Source: an uncultured Sphingobacteriales bacterium (GTDB lineage: Bacteria; Bacteroidota; Bacteroidia; Chitinophagales; Chitinophagaceae). From it: a stretch of DNA of 64,000 bases. Shown here one piece after another: positions 34,567 through 43,298 of the stretch. Every line of letters begins with the position of its first letter. Positions within the stretch are counted from its first letter, which is position 1. The stretch is taken from positions 1 through 64,000 of the forward strand of contig CALKHN010000074.1 in NCBI GenBank assembly GCA_937991535.1, given 5' to 3'. A program made the translations under genes and the position numbers. The notes under the pieces are model-generated. The model did no database searches. It saw only the letters and a program-made list of their open reading frames with translations, and was not told the origin of the DNA.

Positions 34567-35565
34567 ATGATGAAATTTATTATCTCTCTTTTGCTGGTGT
34601 TTCAGGTGCAGATTTTAACAGCTCAGACTGAAACGACTTATGCCGAAAAATTAGGATACCCGAAAGGCGCTAAAATTATCATCCTGCATATTGATGATAT
34701 GGGTATGTCGTACGATTCGAACCTTGGTGGTATTGAGGCGATGACAAAAGGCGTCGCAAACTCCTGCAGTGTTATGATGCCCTGTCCCTGGGTGCCAGGC
34801 TTTGTGCATTTTATGAAGGAACATCCGGGATTAGATGCGGGTTTGCATCTTACTTTAACCTCCGAATGGAAGGATTACCGCTGGGGGCCTTTGAGCGGAA
34901 AACCCAAAACCCCCGGGCTGGTAGACACTGAAGGAGCCATGTGGCGTGGTGTGGCCGATGTGGTGAAGCATGCCAGTGCAGATGAAGTGGAAACTGAAAT
35001 AAGAGCGCAGGTTGAAAGAGCACGGACAATGGGTTTTGAACCTACTCATCTTGATTCACACATGGGTACTTTGTTTGCCACACCGGCTTTTGTTGAACGC
35101 TATATTAAGGTTGGTATAGATTATAAAATCCCGGTAATGTTTCCGGGCGGGCATAATACTTTAATAGCGGAGGAACTAAAAAATACTTCAGCCGATATGA
35201 AAATGGCCCGTGAAGCGGGCAGAACCTTATGGAATGCGGGGTTACCTGTTTTGGATGACCTTTACAATGACAGCTATAGCTGGAAACCCTCACCCGGTAT
35301 ATATGCGAATGATAAAAAATTACAGTCCTATAAAACCCAAAAGTATATCGGGGTGCTAAAGTCACTCAAGCCGGGTATTACTATGATCATTATGCACTGC
35401 ACCAATACGTCCGAAATATTTGAGCATATATCCGACTCAGGACCAACCCGCAGGGGCGATTATTTAGCCATGATGGACCCGGCACTTAAAAAATTTATTG
35501 AAAAAGAGGGCATTGTCCTCACTACCTGGAGGGAAATGAAGGAGCGGAGAGATAAGATAAAATGA
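34567..35565 (+). CDS. secreted ChbG/YdjC-family carbohydrate deacetylase
   Basis: The ATG at 34567 (or 34570) gives about 332 residues with a signal peptide (MMKFIISLLLVFQVQILTAQ). The YdjC/ChbG fold is shown by ILHIDDMGMS (metal-binding Asp), GLHLTLTSEWKDYRWGPL (metal-binding His) and HLDSHMGT. The family deacetylates chito-oligosaccharides or other acetylated sugars; signal-bearing versions are common in Bacteroidota. The substrate is unknown here. It converges on mutS, with word arrays between. Confidence 0.88.
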   Translation: MMKFIISLLLVFQVQILTAQTETTYAEKLGYPKGAKIIILHIDDMGMSYDSNLGGIEAMTKGVANSCSVMMPCPWVPGFVHFMKEHPGLDAGLHLTLTSEWKDYRWGPLSGKPKTPGLVDTEGAMWRGVADVVKHASADEVETEIRAQVERARTMGFEPTHLDSHMGTLFATPAFVERYIKVGIDYKIPVMFPGGHNTLIAEELKNTSADMKMAREAGRTLWNAGLPVLDDLYNDSYSWKPSPGIYANDKKLQSYKTQKYIGVLKSLKPGITMIIMHCTNTSEIFEHISDSGPTRRGDYLAMMDPALKKFIEKEGIVLTTWREMKERRDKIK

Positions 35566-35570
35566 AATGT

Positions 35571-35772
35571 AAGAACCAAAAGATAAGAACCAAAAAAAAT
35601 CATAAAGAACCAAATCCGAAGGAATACAACGATAACTAAAAATCATAAACGCTCCGGTCCGGAATCTGAAGGAGCTGTCAGCGGTCAGCTTTCAGCCTTT
35701 AGCGGAAAAGAAGTATTCATTCCATCTTTGGTAATAAATTCACTGATAGCTGAATGCTGATAGCTCACAGCC
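35571..35772. repeat. word arrays between the ChbG-like gene and mutS
   Basis: 35571-35660 has AAGAACCAAA, ATCATAAA and CCGAA-type words from 6 bp after the stop. 35673-35707 has five heptamers AGCTGTC, AGCGGTC, AGCTTTC, AGCCTTT and AGCGGAA on the plus strand. 35745-35772 has the same vocabulary on the minus strand (GATAGCT, GAATGCT, GATAGCT, CACAGCC). The strand switch lies between the convergent genes. Confidence 0.8.
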
Positions 35773-35809
35773 TGCTTTCCGGTGAAATTTTTACTCAATA
35801 ACACGGCGC

Positions 35810-38416
35810 TTACTTCAGCAAATTTTTTATTTCATTCAATTTCAGCAATGCTTCTACAGGGGTAAGCCTGTTAATGTCGAGGGTTTCCAGTATTTGCCTG
35901 ATATTCTGGAAAGTTTCGGTATGTATATCGAAAATGGAAAGTTGCAATTGAGCAGCAGATAGTTGCTTTACCGCCTGGGTTACCGCATTGCCGTTATTAT
36001 CTGTGTGCTTATCCTCTAACTGTTTTAAAATAGTATTGGCGCGGTCAATTAAGGATGGAGGCATGCCCGCCATTTTGGCTACATGGATACCAAAACTGTG
36101 TGTACTGCCACCCGGTGCTAATTTCCGCAGGAAGATCACCTTATTTCCAGCTTCTTTATTGGTGATGTGATAATTTTTTACCCGGGGCAACTTATTTTCC
36201 AGCTCATTGAGTTCATGATAATGTGTGGCAAACAGTGTTTTGGGTGCAAATGGTGAATTGTGTAAAAATTCAGCAATGCTCCATGCAATGGAAATACCAT
36301 CATAGGTAGAAGTGCCCCGTCCAATTTCGTCGAGTAAAATCAAACTTGCCGGAGAAATATTATTGATAATGCTTGCGGTTTCATTCATCTCTACCATAAA
36401 AGTAGATTCGCCCGCACTCAGGTTATCTGATGCGCCAACTCTCGTAAATATTTTATCGGTTACCGGTATGTGCGCACCGGCGGCCGGTACAAAGCTTCCG
36501 GTATGGGCCATTAAAGTAATGAGGGCGGTTTGTCGCAGCAGGGCGCTTTTACCACTCATATTAGGACCGGTAAGAATAATAATCTGCTGGTCTTCAGGAT
36601 CAAGCAATATATCGTTGGCAATGTATTGTTCACCCGCGGGCAAATTACGTTCTATTACCGGGTGACGGCTTTCTTTTAGCTCAAGCAAACGGCCATCATG
36701 CAATTGGGGTTTTTTGTAACCGTACTGTATGGCGTTATTGGCAAAACAGATCAGGCAATCCAATATTGCCAGAATATTGCCATTTACCTGCATAGGAGCG
36801 ATATAATCCTGTAGCTCCAATAGCAACTTGTCGTACAGTTCCAGTTCTATCTGGAATATCTTATCCTCCGCACCGGTAATTTTTTCTTCGTAATGCTTTA
36901 ATTCCGGTGTAATATAGCGCTCAGCATTGGTAAGTGTTTGTTTGCGGATCCAATTGTCCGGCACTTTGTTTTTGTGAACATTGGTCACTTCAAGGTAATA
37001 GCCAAATACATTATTAAATCCCACCTTCAGGGAGGAAATACCCGTGGCTTGTGTTTCTTTTTGCTGGAGTTCCAGCAAGTATTCCTTCCCACCGCTGGCA
37101 ATACTGCGCAACTCATCTAACTCCGTATGTACAGCTTTATTAATAATATTTCCTTTGTTTGATTGTGCCGGGGGATTATCAATAATCTCCTTATTGATCT
37201 TTTCAGCAATATAGTGACAGGCATTGAGCCCGTCGGCCAACCGTTTCAGGTAGTCGTTGCTGCTATTGATGCAAAGGTTTTTTATTTGCTCAATGTGCTG
37301 TAGCCCCCGGGCGATCTGTTTAATTTCCCTGGGATTGATCTTTTTGACGGGAATTTTGCTCACCAGACGTTCTACATCGCCGCATTGTTTAATATGCTGG
37401 GACACCATATTCCTGGAATCGGTGTCTTTAATAAAATATTCTACCAGGTTAAGCCTTTCATTAATACGACTGATATCTTTCAGCGGCAATACAATCCATC
37501 GTTTCAGCAGGCGGGCGCCCATAGGCGAAACCGTATTGTCCATCACTTTTTGCAGGGTTTGGCTGCTGTCTGAACTGTTGCCCAGCAATTCAAGATTACG
37601 GATGGTAAAACGGTCCATCCACAAATGATCGTCCTTATCAATGCGTTGCACCGAAGTAATATGCTGCAGGTTAGGATGTTCAGTATCTTTAAGATAGTGC
37701 AATACAGCGCCCGCAGCCACAATCCCGGCATGCATATCTTCAATACCAAAACCTTTAAGGGAATGCGTTCCAAAATGTTTCAGTAAAGATTCTACCGCAT
37801 ATACCTTGTCAAACAACCAGCTTTCGAGCGTATAGGTGTAAAATTTTGCTCCAAAGGTTTCTTTAAACTGTTTCTGAAAGCTCCGTTGAAAAACAACTTC
37901 CGCAGGTTTGAGGCTCTGCAGTAGTTTATCGGCATATTCGGCATTGCCTTCCGCCACAAAAAACTCACCTGTGGAAATATCAAGAAAAGAAGTACCAATT
38001 ATATTTTCATCGAAGTAAACGCCGGCTAAAAAATTATTGCTGTTATGCTCCAGCAGTTTATCATTAGTGGCTACACCTGGGGTAACCATTTCCGTTACAC
38101 CACGTCTTACTATGCCTTTGGCCTGTTTGGGATCTTCCAACTGGTCGCATATGGCTACCCGGTAACCGGCTTTCACCAGTTTGTGGAGATAGGTATCCAG
38201 TGCATGGTGCGGAAAACCAGCGAGTTCGGATGAAGTTGCGGCCCCGTTATTTCTTTTGGTAAGGGTAATGCCCAGCACACGGGAAGTGATAATAGCATCT
38301 TCACCAAAGGTTTCATAAAAATCGCCTACGCGAAACAATAATATCGCATCCGGGTATTTTTGTTTGATAGCCCGGTGTTGCTGCATTAAAGGTGTATCGG
38401 AACTTGCTTTTGCCAT
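35810..38416 (-). CDS. mutS: DNA mismatch repair protein MutS
   Basis: This 868-residue full-length MutS1 begins with mismatch-recognition RVGDFYETFGEDA (Phe-x-Glu) in domain I. Connector, lever and clamp domains follow, then the ATPase with Walker A GPNMSGKSALLRQ, STFMVEMNETA, Walker B LILLDEIGRGTST and FATHYHEL. It recognises mispairs and starts repair with MutL, which is not nearby. The start MAKASSDTPLMQQHRAIKQKYPDAILLF is typical. It is a single gene with word repeats at both ends. Confidence 0.98.
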   Translation of the reverse strand: MAKASSDTPLMQQHRAIKQKYPDAILLFRVGDFYETFGEDAIITSRVLGITLTKRNNGAATSSELAGFPHHALDTYLHKLVKAGYRVAICDQLEDPKQAKGIVRRGVTEMVTPGVATNDKLLEHNSNNFLAGVYFDENIIGTSFLDISTGEFFVAEGNAEYADKLLQSLKPAEVVFQRSFQKQFKETFGAKFYTYTLESWLFDKVYAVESLLKHFGTHSLKGFGIEDMHAGIVAAGAVLHYLKDTEHPNLQHITSVQRIDKDDHLWMDRFTIRNLELLGNSSDSSQTLQKVMDNTVSPMGARLLKRWIVLPLKDISRINERLNLVEYFIKDTDSRNMVSQHIKQCGDVERLVSKIPVKKINPREIKQIARGLQHIEQIKNLCINSSNDYLKRLADGLNACHYIAEKINKEIIDNPPAQSNKGNIINKAVHTELDELRSIASGGKEYLLELQQKETQATGISSLKVGFNNVFGYYLEVTNVHKNKVPDNWIRKQTLTNAERYITPELKHYEEKITGAEDKIFQIELELYDKLLLELQDYIAPMQVNGNILAILDCLICFANNAIQYGYKKPQLHDGRLLELKESRHPVIERNLPAGEQYIANDILLDPEDQQIIILTGPNMSGKSALLRQTALITLMAHTGSFVPAAGAHIPVTDKIFTRVGASDNLSAGESTFMVEMNETASIINNISPASLILLDEIGRGTSTYDGISIAWSIAEFLHNSPFAPKTLFATHYHELNELENKLPRVKNYHITNKEAGNKVIFLRKLAPGGSTHSFGIHVAKMAGMPPSLIDRANTILKQLEDKHTDNNGNAVTQAVKQLSAAQLQLSIFDIHTETFQNIRQILETLDINRLTPVEALLKLNEIKNLLK

Positions 38417-38476
38417 ACAGGAGAGGCAAAAATAAGGAACTGCGGGGAATGCAAAGCCCGAATGTTCAATTCCTAA

Positions 38477-38665
38477 ATATGAGGTGAAGAACCAAAGTAT
38501 AAATCACAATAAACAAATAAAATTCAAATACCAAATCCGAAGTAGAAAATCCGAAATTCGAAGACAAAAGCAACCATAAACCACAAATTATAAAATCGGA
38601 AGCATAAAATCCTAAATCCGAAGCGGATGCAATCTCAAATTTAAAATTTCAGATTTTCAATCCCT
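38477..38665 (+). repeat. AACCAAA/TCCGAAAT-type word repeats upstream of the TrmH-like gene
   Basis: The whole mutS-trmH-like divergent gap is made of A-rich words: GAAGAACCAAA, ATCACAAT, AAATCCGAAG, AAATCCGAAATTCGAAG, CATAAACCACAAATTATAAA, ending in ATCTCAAATTT. Units vary from 7 to 11 bp and order is irregular. The same vocabulary occurs at 25061, 35571, 54295 (reverse), 56131 and 59056. Confidence 0.75.
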
Positions 38666-38666
38666 T

Positions 38667-38674
38667 TATCTTTG
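38667..38674 (+). promoter_or_regulatory. -7 element placed 4 bp from the start codon
   Basis: TATCTTTG is a perfect TAnnTTTG element with only 4 bases between it and the ATG at 38679. If used, transcription would begin at or just inside the start codon, giving a leaderless mRNA. I see no clear -33 TTG in the repeat-rich upstream DNA. Confidence 0.45.
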
Positions 38675-38678
38675 CGCC

Positions 38679-39245
38679 ATGCGAAAACTAAGCATGGATG
38701 AACTGAACCGCAAAACGGTGGAGGAGTTTAAACGATCCGATAAAAGCCCTTTGGTAGTGGTGCTGGATAATGTGCGCAGTATGCACAATGTAGGCAGTGT
38801 ATTTAGAACTGCCGATGCTTTTTTAATAGAATCCATTTGCCTGTGTGGCTATACCCCCCGGCCGCCGCACAGGGATATTCATAAAACGGCATTGGGCGCT
38901 ACAGAAACCGTGCACTGGACGTATTATTCTTCCACAATGGAGGCGGTAGGTGCATTAAAAGCAGAAGGATATAGCATTTGGGCAGTGGAACAGGCAGAAG
39001 GCAGTATAGAGCTGGATAAACTCAGTTGGGCAACCCTTACGGGAAATGATTCTATGCGAAAGGTGGCTGTAGTATTTGGCAACGAGGTGAGTGGGGTTGA
39101 AGCCGGCGTATTGGAGCTTAGTAATGGAGGTATTGAAATCCCGCAGTCGGGTATGAAACATTCTTTAAACATATCGGTAGCTGCGGGCATAGTGTTGTGG
39201 GAATTGGTGAAAATGGTGAAAAAGAATGAAACAGCGCTAAAATAG
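38679..39245 (+). CDS. TrmH/SpoU-family RNA 2'-O-methyltransferase
   Basis: This 188-residue SPOUT protein contains the three SpoU motifs: VRSMHNVGSVFRTADA (motif 1, about 29-44), VVFGNEVSGV (motif 2) and IPQSGMKHSLNISVAAGIVLWE (motif 3). It lacks the N-terminal substrate-binding domain of RlmB and is close to a minimal catalytic core, so the target RNA cannot be named. The UbiA-family gene follows after 40 bp. Confidence 0.9.
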   Translation: MRKLSMDELNRKTVEEFKRSDKSPLVVVLDNVRSMHNVGSVFRTADAFLIESICLCGYTPRPPHRDIHKTALGATETVHWTYYSSTMEAVGALKAEGYSIWAVEQAEGSIELDKLSWATLTGNDSMRKVAVVFGNEVSGVEAGVLELSNGGIEIPQSGMKHSLNISVAAGIVLWELVKMVKKNETALK

Positions 39246-39285
39246 TACAGCATTGAATTCCATTTACTGTTCATAACTTCGCAGC

Positions 39286-40212
39286 ATGACCCAAGTGAAG
39301 AATTACCTATCCCTGATCAAATTCTCCCATACTATTTTTGCAATGCCTTTTGCAATGATTGGTTTTTTCCTGGGTGTATATTATTTTCCTCTAGGTAACC
39401 AGGGGAGTTTGGGTAAGACGATTGGATGGGAGTTGGACATCACTAATTTTTATTTGTGGAAAACTGTAGTGGTTAAATTCATACTTGTCATCTTTTGCAT
39501 GATCACTGCCCGCAGCGCTGCCATGGCTTTTAACCGGTATTTAGACAGGAGTTTCGATGCCCGGAACCCGCGTACGGCAATAAGAGAAATCCCTTCAGGT
39601 ATCATTAAGGCCAACCATGCTTTGTTGTTTACGATATTATCGTGCGTGCTGTTTATGATTAGCTGTTTTTTTATCAATTCGCTTTGTTTTTTTTTAGCGC
39701 CCGTGGCATTATTTGTAGTACTGGGCTATAGTTATACCAAACGGTTCACCCCGTTGTGTCATATTGTACTGGGGTTAGGATTAAGTCTCGCACCCATTGG
39801 GGCCTACCTGGCAGTTACGGGGCGTTTCGACTGGCTGCCGGTTTTGTTTTCGCTTACCGTTCTTTTTTGGGTGAGTGGTTTTGATATTATTTATGCCCTG
39901 CAGGATGAGGAATTTGATAAGTCCCAAAACCTTTATTCTATTCCCGTGGCATTGGGTAAAAAGAGTGCATTGCGGGTGTCCGAAATCATGCATGCCGTGT
40001 CTGCCCTTTTGGTTATTGCAGCGGGCTTATACGGTGGCTTTGGTATATGGTACTGGATAGGGGTATCTGTTTTTACCGGTATGCTTGTTTACCAGCACTC
40101 CATTGTTAAGCCGGATGACCTTCGGAAGGTGAATGTGGCATTTATGACTGCCAACGGTATTGCCAGCGTAGTATTTGCTGTTTTTGCGATCGGGGATATT
40201 TTTTTAAGGTAG
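39286..40212 (+). CDS. UbiA-family polyprenyltransferase
   Basis: This 308-residue integral membrane prenyltransferase has the first Mg-diphosphate motif NRYLDRSFD (83-91, N-x3-D-x3-D) and the second region DIIYALQDEEFD. The start VKNYLSLIKFSHTIFAMPFA is typical of 4-hydroxybenzoate-type enzymes. In Bacteroidota such genes act in menaquinone synthesis, including the MqnP role in the futalosine route, rather than in ubiquinone synthesis. Without other menaquinone genes nearby the pathway is inference. Confidence 0.9.
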   Translation: MTQVKNYLSLIKFSHTIFAMPFAMIGFFLGVYYFPLGNQGSLGKTIGWELDITNFYLWKTVVVKFILVIFCMITARSAAMAFNRYLDRSFDARNPRTAIREIPSGIIKANHALLFTILSCVLFMISCFFINSLCFFLAPVALFVVLGYSYTKRFTPLCHIVLGLGLSLAPIGAYLAVTGRFDWLPVLFSLTVLFWVSGFDIIYALQDEEFDKSQNLYSIPVALGKKSALRVSEIMHAVSALLVIAAGLYGGFGIWYWIGVSVFTGMLVYQHSIVKPDDLRKVNVAFMTANGIASVVFAVFAIGDIFLR

Positions 40213-40338
40213 CATGCAGGTTTTCCCGGTTTTAACATCTTCCTGTTCTTGGGTAAACATTTTTTGAATACTCATAAATAACCGATATTTATGCAATGGT
40301 CTGCTTAAGCGGCTATTCCCTAAATCTTTTCTTTTTAC

Positions 40339-41517
40339 ATGACAACCCAGGCATCATTCAAAAGGTCGCTGGTCCGGAGCGGCATTTATACAGGTTTATT
40401 GTGTTTGTTGTTTGTATACTTTACCTGGAATGATAATTCTCTTTCTGATAACTTACTGGCGCTTCCTTATTTTGCTATGCTATACTTTATTTTACTTTCT
40501 ATAGGAAAGCCACGGGTGTCTGACTGGGTGCGGGAAAAAATGAAAGGAGATATCCGGCGGATATTTCTTTTCCCGGTGTTGCTTGTACTGCTGTATTTCA
40601 GTTATATAGCATTTAATGGGGAAAACCCATTGAAGGGAACCATTTTTCTTATTCCGTATCTTCTTTTTTTCCCGGTATTGCTGTTTGCTGCAAACGGAAA
40701 TAAAACTCAGAAAACAGACTGGCTTGATTTTACCACCTTTGTACTGTATTTTTTTCCGGTTACCCTTCTTGAAGCAGGCCCGTCTGATCTGCCGTTTAAT
40801 GGCGGCGGATTCGATTCTGTTTACCGTATATCGGTTATGCTGTCGGCGGTATTTGCCTTTGTAACGGTGCGGCATATCCGCGATGTGGGATTTTATCCCG
40901 TTTTTAAATGGAGGTATCTCTTTACAACACTATGGGTATGGCTTGCCTTTTATGCCTTTGCATTTGTAATTGGTTATGCGCTTCGGTTTATTACATTATC
41001 TGAAGAGCATAGTATTGATCTTTTGTCTGTTGAAAAAATCATAAAGAGAACGCTCGGTATTTTTTTACATACAGCGCTTTTCGAGGAACTTGTTTTTCGC
41101 GGGTTATTGCAAAATATGCTGAAAAAACGTATTGAACAGCCGGGCGCATCGAAAATATTCCGGAGATGGGGACTGGTAATCCTGGTGGCACTTTCCCTGC
41201 TAACCGGTTATTCATTAAAAGGCAATATGCAATGGTTCCCGGCATTGGTAACGATATTGTTATTTGGAGCGGCATTTGGCATTGAAAAAACAGCCAAAAG
41301 CGGGCACGGAACATATACTGCCCTTGCCATTACCAGCGTTATTTTTGGGTTGGTGCACTGGCATGCGGGTTCCATCATTTTTGTGGGATTGGCCAGTATT
41401 GGCGGCTGGGCTTACGGATATGTGTACCTTAAAACAGGCAATGTTTTTTATGCTGCGCTTTTACATGCACTGGTAAATGCAACCCCCTTACTATTTGGGC
41501 TGGATCTGGCGAAATAA
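40339..41517 (+). CDS. CPBP-family intramembrane metalloprotease
   Basis: This 392-residue protein has about ten membrane helices. The CPBP (CAAX protease/bacteriocin-processing) motifs are present: FEELVFRGLL (EExxxR, about 249-258), then IFGLVHWHAG (FxxxH) and LLHALVNAT with the last His/Asn. The N-terminal part with extra helices is longer than the minimal family. Bacterial members cleave inside membranes or confer bacteriocin immunity; no precursor gene is seen beside it, so the substrate is unknown. Confidence 0.88.
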   Translation: MTTQASFKRSLVRSGIYTGLLCLLFVYFTWNDNSLSDNLLALPYFAMLYFILLSIGKPRVSDWVREKMKGDIRRIFLFPVLLVLLYFSYIAFNGENPLKGTIFLIPYLLFFPVLLFAANGNKTQKTDWLDFTTFVLYFFPVTLLEAGPSDLPFNGGGFDSVYRISVMLSAVFAFVTVRHIRDVGFYPVFKWRYLFTTLWVWLAFYAFAFVIGYALRFITLSEEHSIDLLSVEKIIKRTLGIFLHTALFEELVFRGLLQNMLKKRIEQPGASKIFRRWGLVILVALSLLTGYSLKGNMQWFPALVTILLFGAAFGIEKTAKSGHGTYTALAITSVIFGLVHWHAGSIIFVGLASIGGWAYGYVYLKTGNVFYAALLHALVNATPLLFGLDLAK

Positions 41518-41594
41518 AATGATCAACCTTGTTGCAACTCCCAATGGAAAAGAGAAAGACAGCCATAGCACGAATACAAATACAAATACAAATA

Positions 41595-41619
41595 CCTATG
41601 TGTATCTATGTGCCTATGA
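41595..41619. repeat. distant echo of the 93-bp array
   Basis: This 25-bp stretch of CCTATG words matches, at 22 of 25 positions, the reverse complement of a segment in the array at 1-450. It lies immediately left of the second MITE-like element. Confidence 0.6.
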
Positions 41620-41623
41620 TTCT

Positions 41624-41753
41624 TTGTGATAGGGCGCATTTCAAATTTTCGCAGGCGGGTGGTGACACCCGCCTGTAGAGTCCGCTACCGGTCGGTGTCT
41701 CACCGACCGGAAAGTGGTGCATAAGCGAAAATTTGAAATGCACCCATGTGATA
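41624..41753. mobile_element. MITE-like element, copy 2
   Basis: The element spans 41632-41745 (114 bp) with 21-bp terminal inverted repeats matching at 20 of 21 positions (GGGYGCATTTCAAATTTT and on). Internal hairpins are GGCGGGTG-GTGA-CACCCGCC (41654-41673) and CCGGTCGGTG-TCT-CACCGACCGG (41688-41710). The flanks TTGTGATA (41624-41631) and ATGTGATA (41746-41753) match at 7 of 8 bases, a likely target duplication. It shares termini and architecture with the element at 4141. It ends 39 bp before the yqgF start codon, at the expected -33 position. There is no coding capacity. Confidence 0.8.
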
Positions 41754-41772
41754 AAAAAGATTCAATAGGAGT

Positions 41773-41780
41773 TATCTTTG
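41773..41780 (+). promoter_or_regulatory. -7 element 4 bp upstream of the yqgF start
   Basis: A perfect TATCTTTG element lies 4 bases before ATG 41785, again predicting a nearly leaderless transcript. The expected -33 position falls at the edge of the MITE-like element. Confidence 0.45.
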
Positions 41781-41784
41781 TATT

Positions 41785-42201
41785 ATGCCACGGATTCTCG
41801 CTATTGACTACGGACTAAAACGAACCGGTATTGCCGTTACCGATCCTTTGCAAATCATCGCCACCGGTTTAACTACGATAGAGTCGCCCAGGCTCATTGA
41901 TTTCTTAAAAAAATACTTTGAAAAGGAACAGGTAGAAAAAATAATTATAGGAGAGCCAAAAAACCTTGACGATTCCGATACACATGCAACTTTACTGGTG
42001 CGAAACGCAATTGAAAAAATGAGGAAAGCTTTCCCTGGAATACCGGTTGAAAAAGCAGATGAAAGGTATACCTCAAAAATGGCGCTGCAGGCAATGATAG
42101 ACATGGGGATGAAAAAGAAACAACGCCGCAATAAAGCCCTCGTTGATGAAATTGCCGCCACTATAATATTGCAGGAGTATTTGCAGCATAACTCCGGTTA
42201 G
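41785..42201 (+). CDS. ruvX: YqgF/RuvX Holliday junction resolvase-like protein
   Basis: This 138-residue RNase H-fold protein opens with RILAIDYGLKRTGIAVTDP (catalytic Asp7) and continues with IIIGEPKNLDD (catalytic-type Glu), EKADERYTSKMAL and ALVDEIAATIILQEYL (last acidic residue). This is the complete YqgF pattern. The family acts in 16S rRNA 5' end processing and possibly in junction resolution. It converges on the SMP-30 gene with 11 bp between the ends. Confidence 0.93.
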   Translation: MPRILAIDYGLKRTGIAVTDPLQIIATGLTTIESPRLIDFLKKYFEKEQVEKIIIGEPKNLDDSDTHATLLVRNAIEKMRKAFPGIPVEKADERYTSKMALQAMIDMGMKKKQRRNKALVDEIAATIILQEYLQHNSG

Positions 42202-42212
42202 TTTCATTGACC

Positions 42213-43112
42213 TTATTCAGTGATCGTTCCTGTAAAAAATTCAGCAGGCACGCCTTTTACCCCCGGCTTTACGGAAAACAATCCACCGCTTAGCGGGAAG
42301 GCCGCCAGTTGTGCTCCTGATAATTCTCCGCGGGCGGTAGTAATGTATAATGTGTCTAAGTCCTCTCCTCCAAAAGCACAGGAAGAAACGTTCGGCGCCG
42401 GTACTTCGATTTTCTGCAATAGCTCGCCGGTCTCCGGGTCAAATCTTCCCACAGCATTAGCGCCCCAGAGCGCCGCCCATATTTTGCCCTCTGCATCCAG
42501 TGTAATGCCGTCGGGCGAACCGCCACCTTCGGGTACCGTTGCCACTATTCTTCTGTTGGTAATGAGCCCGTATGCATCATTATAATCAAACGCGTCTATC
42601 CTTCGCAGGTGGCTGTCAGCATAATACATTGTTTTTTTATCTTTCGTCCAGGCTATACCGTTAGAAACCGTAACGCCATCCAGCATCTTGTGTACCGTAT
42701 TATCTGTATCCATACGGTATAGCGAAGCCGCTCCCTCTGTAAACTGAAGGTGCATGCTGCCCACCCAAAACCTGCCTGAAGGATCGCATTTGCCGTCGTT
42801 AAAACGAATATCGCCGTTGGTAAGAGGGTTAACAATGAACTGCAATGTTCCTGTTTGAATATTAATGAAATGAATGCCGTTTTGCAGGGCAACCAAAGCT
42901 CCCCCGCTTTTTACGGGTACAACAGTGCCAATTCTTTCTTTGGTGTAAAAAGATATATTCTCTTTCGTAACCGGATCGTAAACGTGAAGCATTCTGCCTT
43001 CAATATTTACCCAGTACAGTTTATTTTCCGTGGGGTGCCATAAGGCGCCTTCGCCAAGCTGCGCCCTGGCATCTATTTCAAGTGTTGGATTTTCCGAATG
43101 TAGATATTGCAT
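42213..43112 (-). CDS. SMP-30/gluconolactonase family protein
   Basis: The ATG at 43112 (MQYLHSENPTLEIDARAQLGEGALWHP) gives 299 residues; the frame is open to 43193 but the extension is not family-like. This six-bladed propeller has LGEGALWH (metal-ligand Glu), NDGKCDPSGRFWVGSM (Asn/Asp ligands), SNGIAWTKDKKTMYYADS (Asn/Asp) and GSPDGITLDAEGKIW. It is probably a cytoplasmic lactonase of sugar acids; there is no signal peptide. The substrate is not deducible. Confidence 0.92.
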   Translation of the reverse strand: MQYLHSENPTLEIDARAQLGEGALWHPTENKLYWVNIEGRMLHVYDPVTKENISFYTKERIGTVVPVKSGGALVALQNGIHFINIQTGTLQFIVNPLTNGDIRFNDGKCDPSGRFWVGSMHLQFTEGAASLYRMDTDNTVHKMLDGVTVSNGIAWTKDKKTMYYADSHLRRIDAFDYNDAYGLITNRRIVATVPEGGGSPDGITLDAEGKIWAALWGANAVGRFDPETGELLQKIEVPAPNVSSCAFGGEDLDTLYITTARGELSGAQLAAFPLSGGLFSVKPGVKGVPAEFFTGTITE

Positions 43113-43298
43113 ATAAAGAGATAGAACAATTACAGAGCGGTAAAGGTGCAACTTATACTGCTGCCGCGGGAGAAAAATAAGGAAGAACCGCATTGTAATT
43201 ACATTAATTAAATATTTTAACTATTGTCAGCTAATCCCGGTTTAGTGTTAATTCTTTATTTTCGCGAATGTTTAAGGAATAAAACAAAAAATATACGG

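Noticed and set aside
37257..37628. 123-codon plus-strand frame inside mutS
   Set aside because: It is a shadow of the mutS clamp/lever region.
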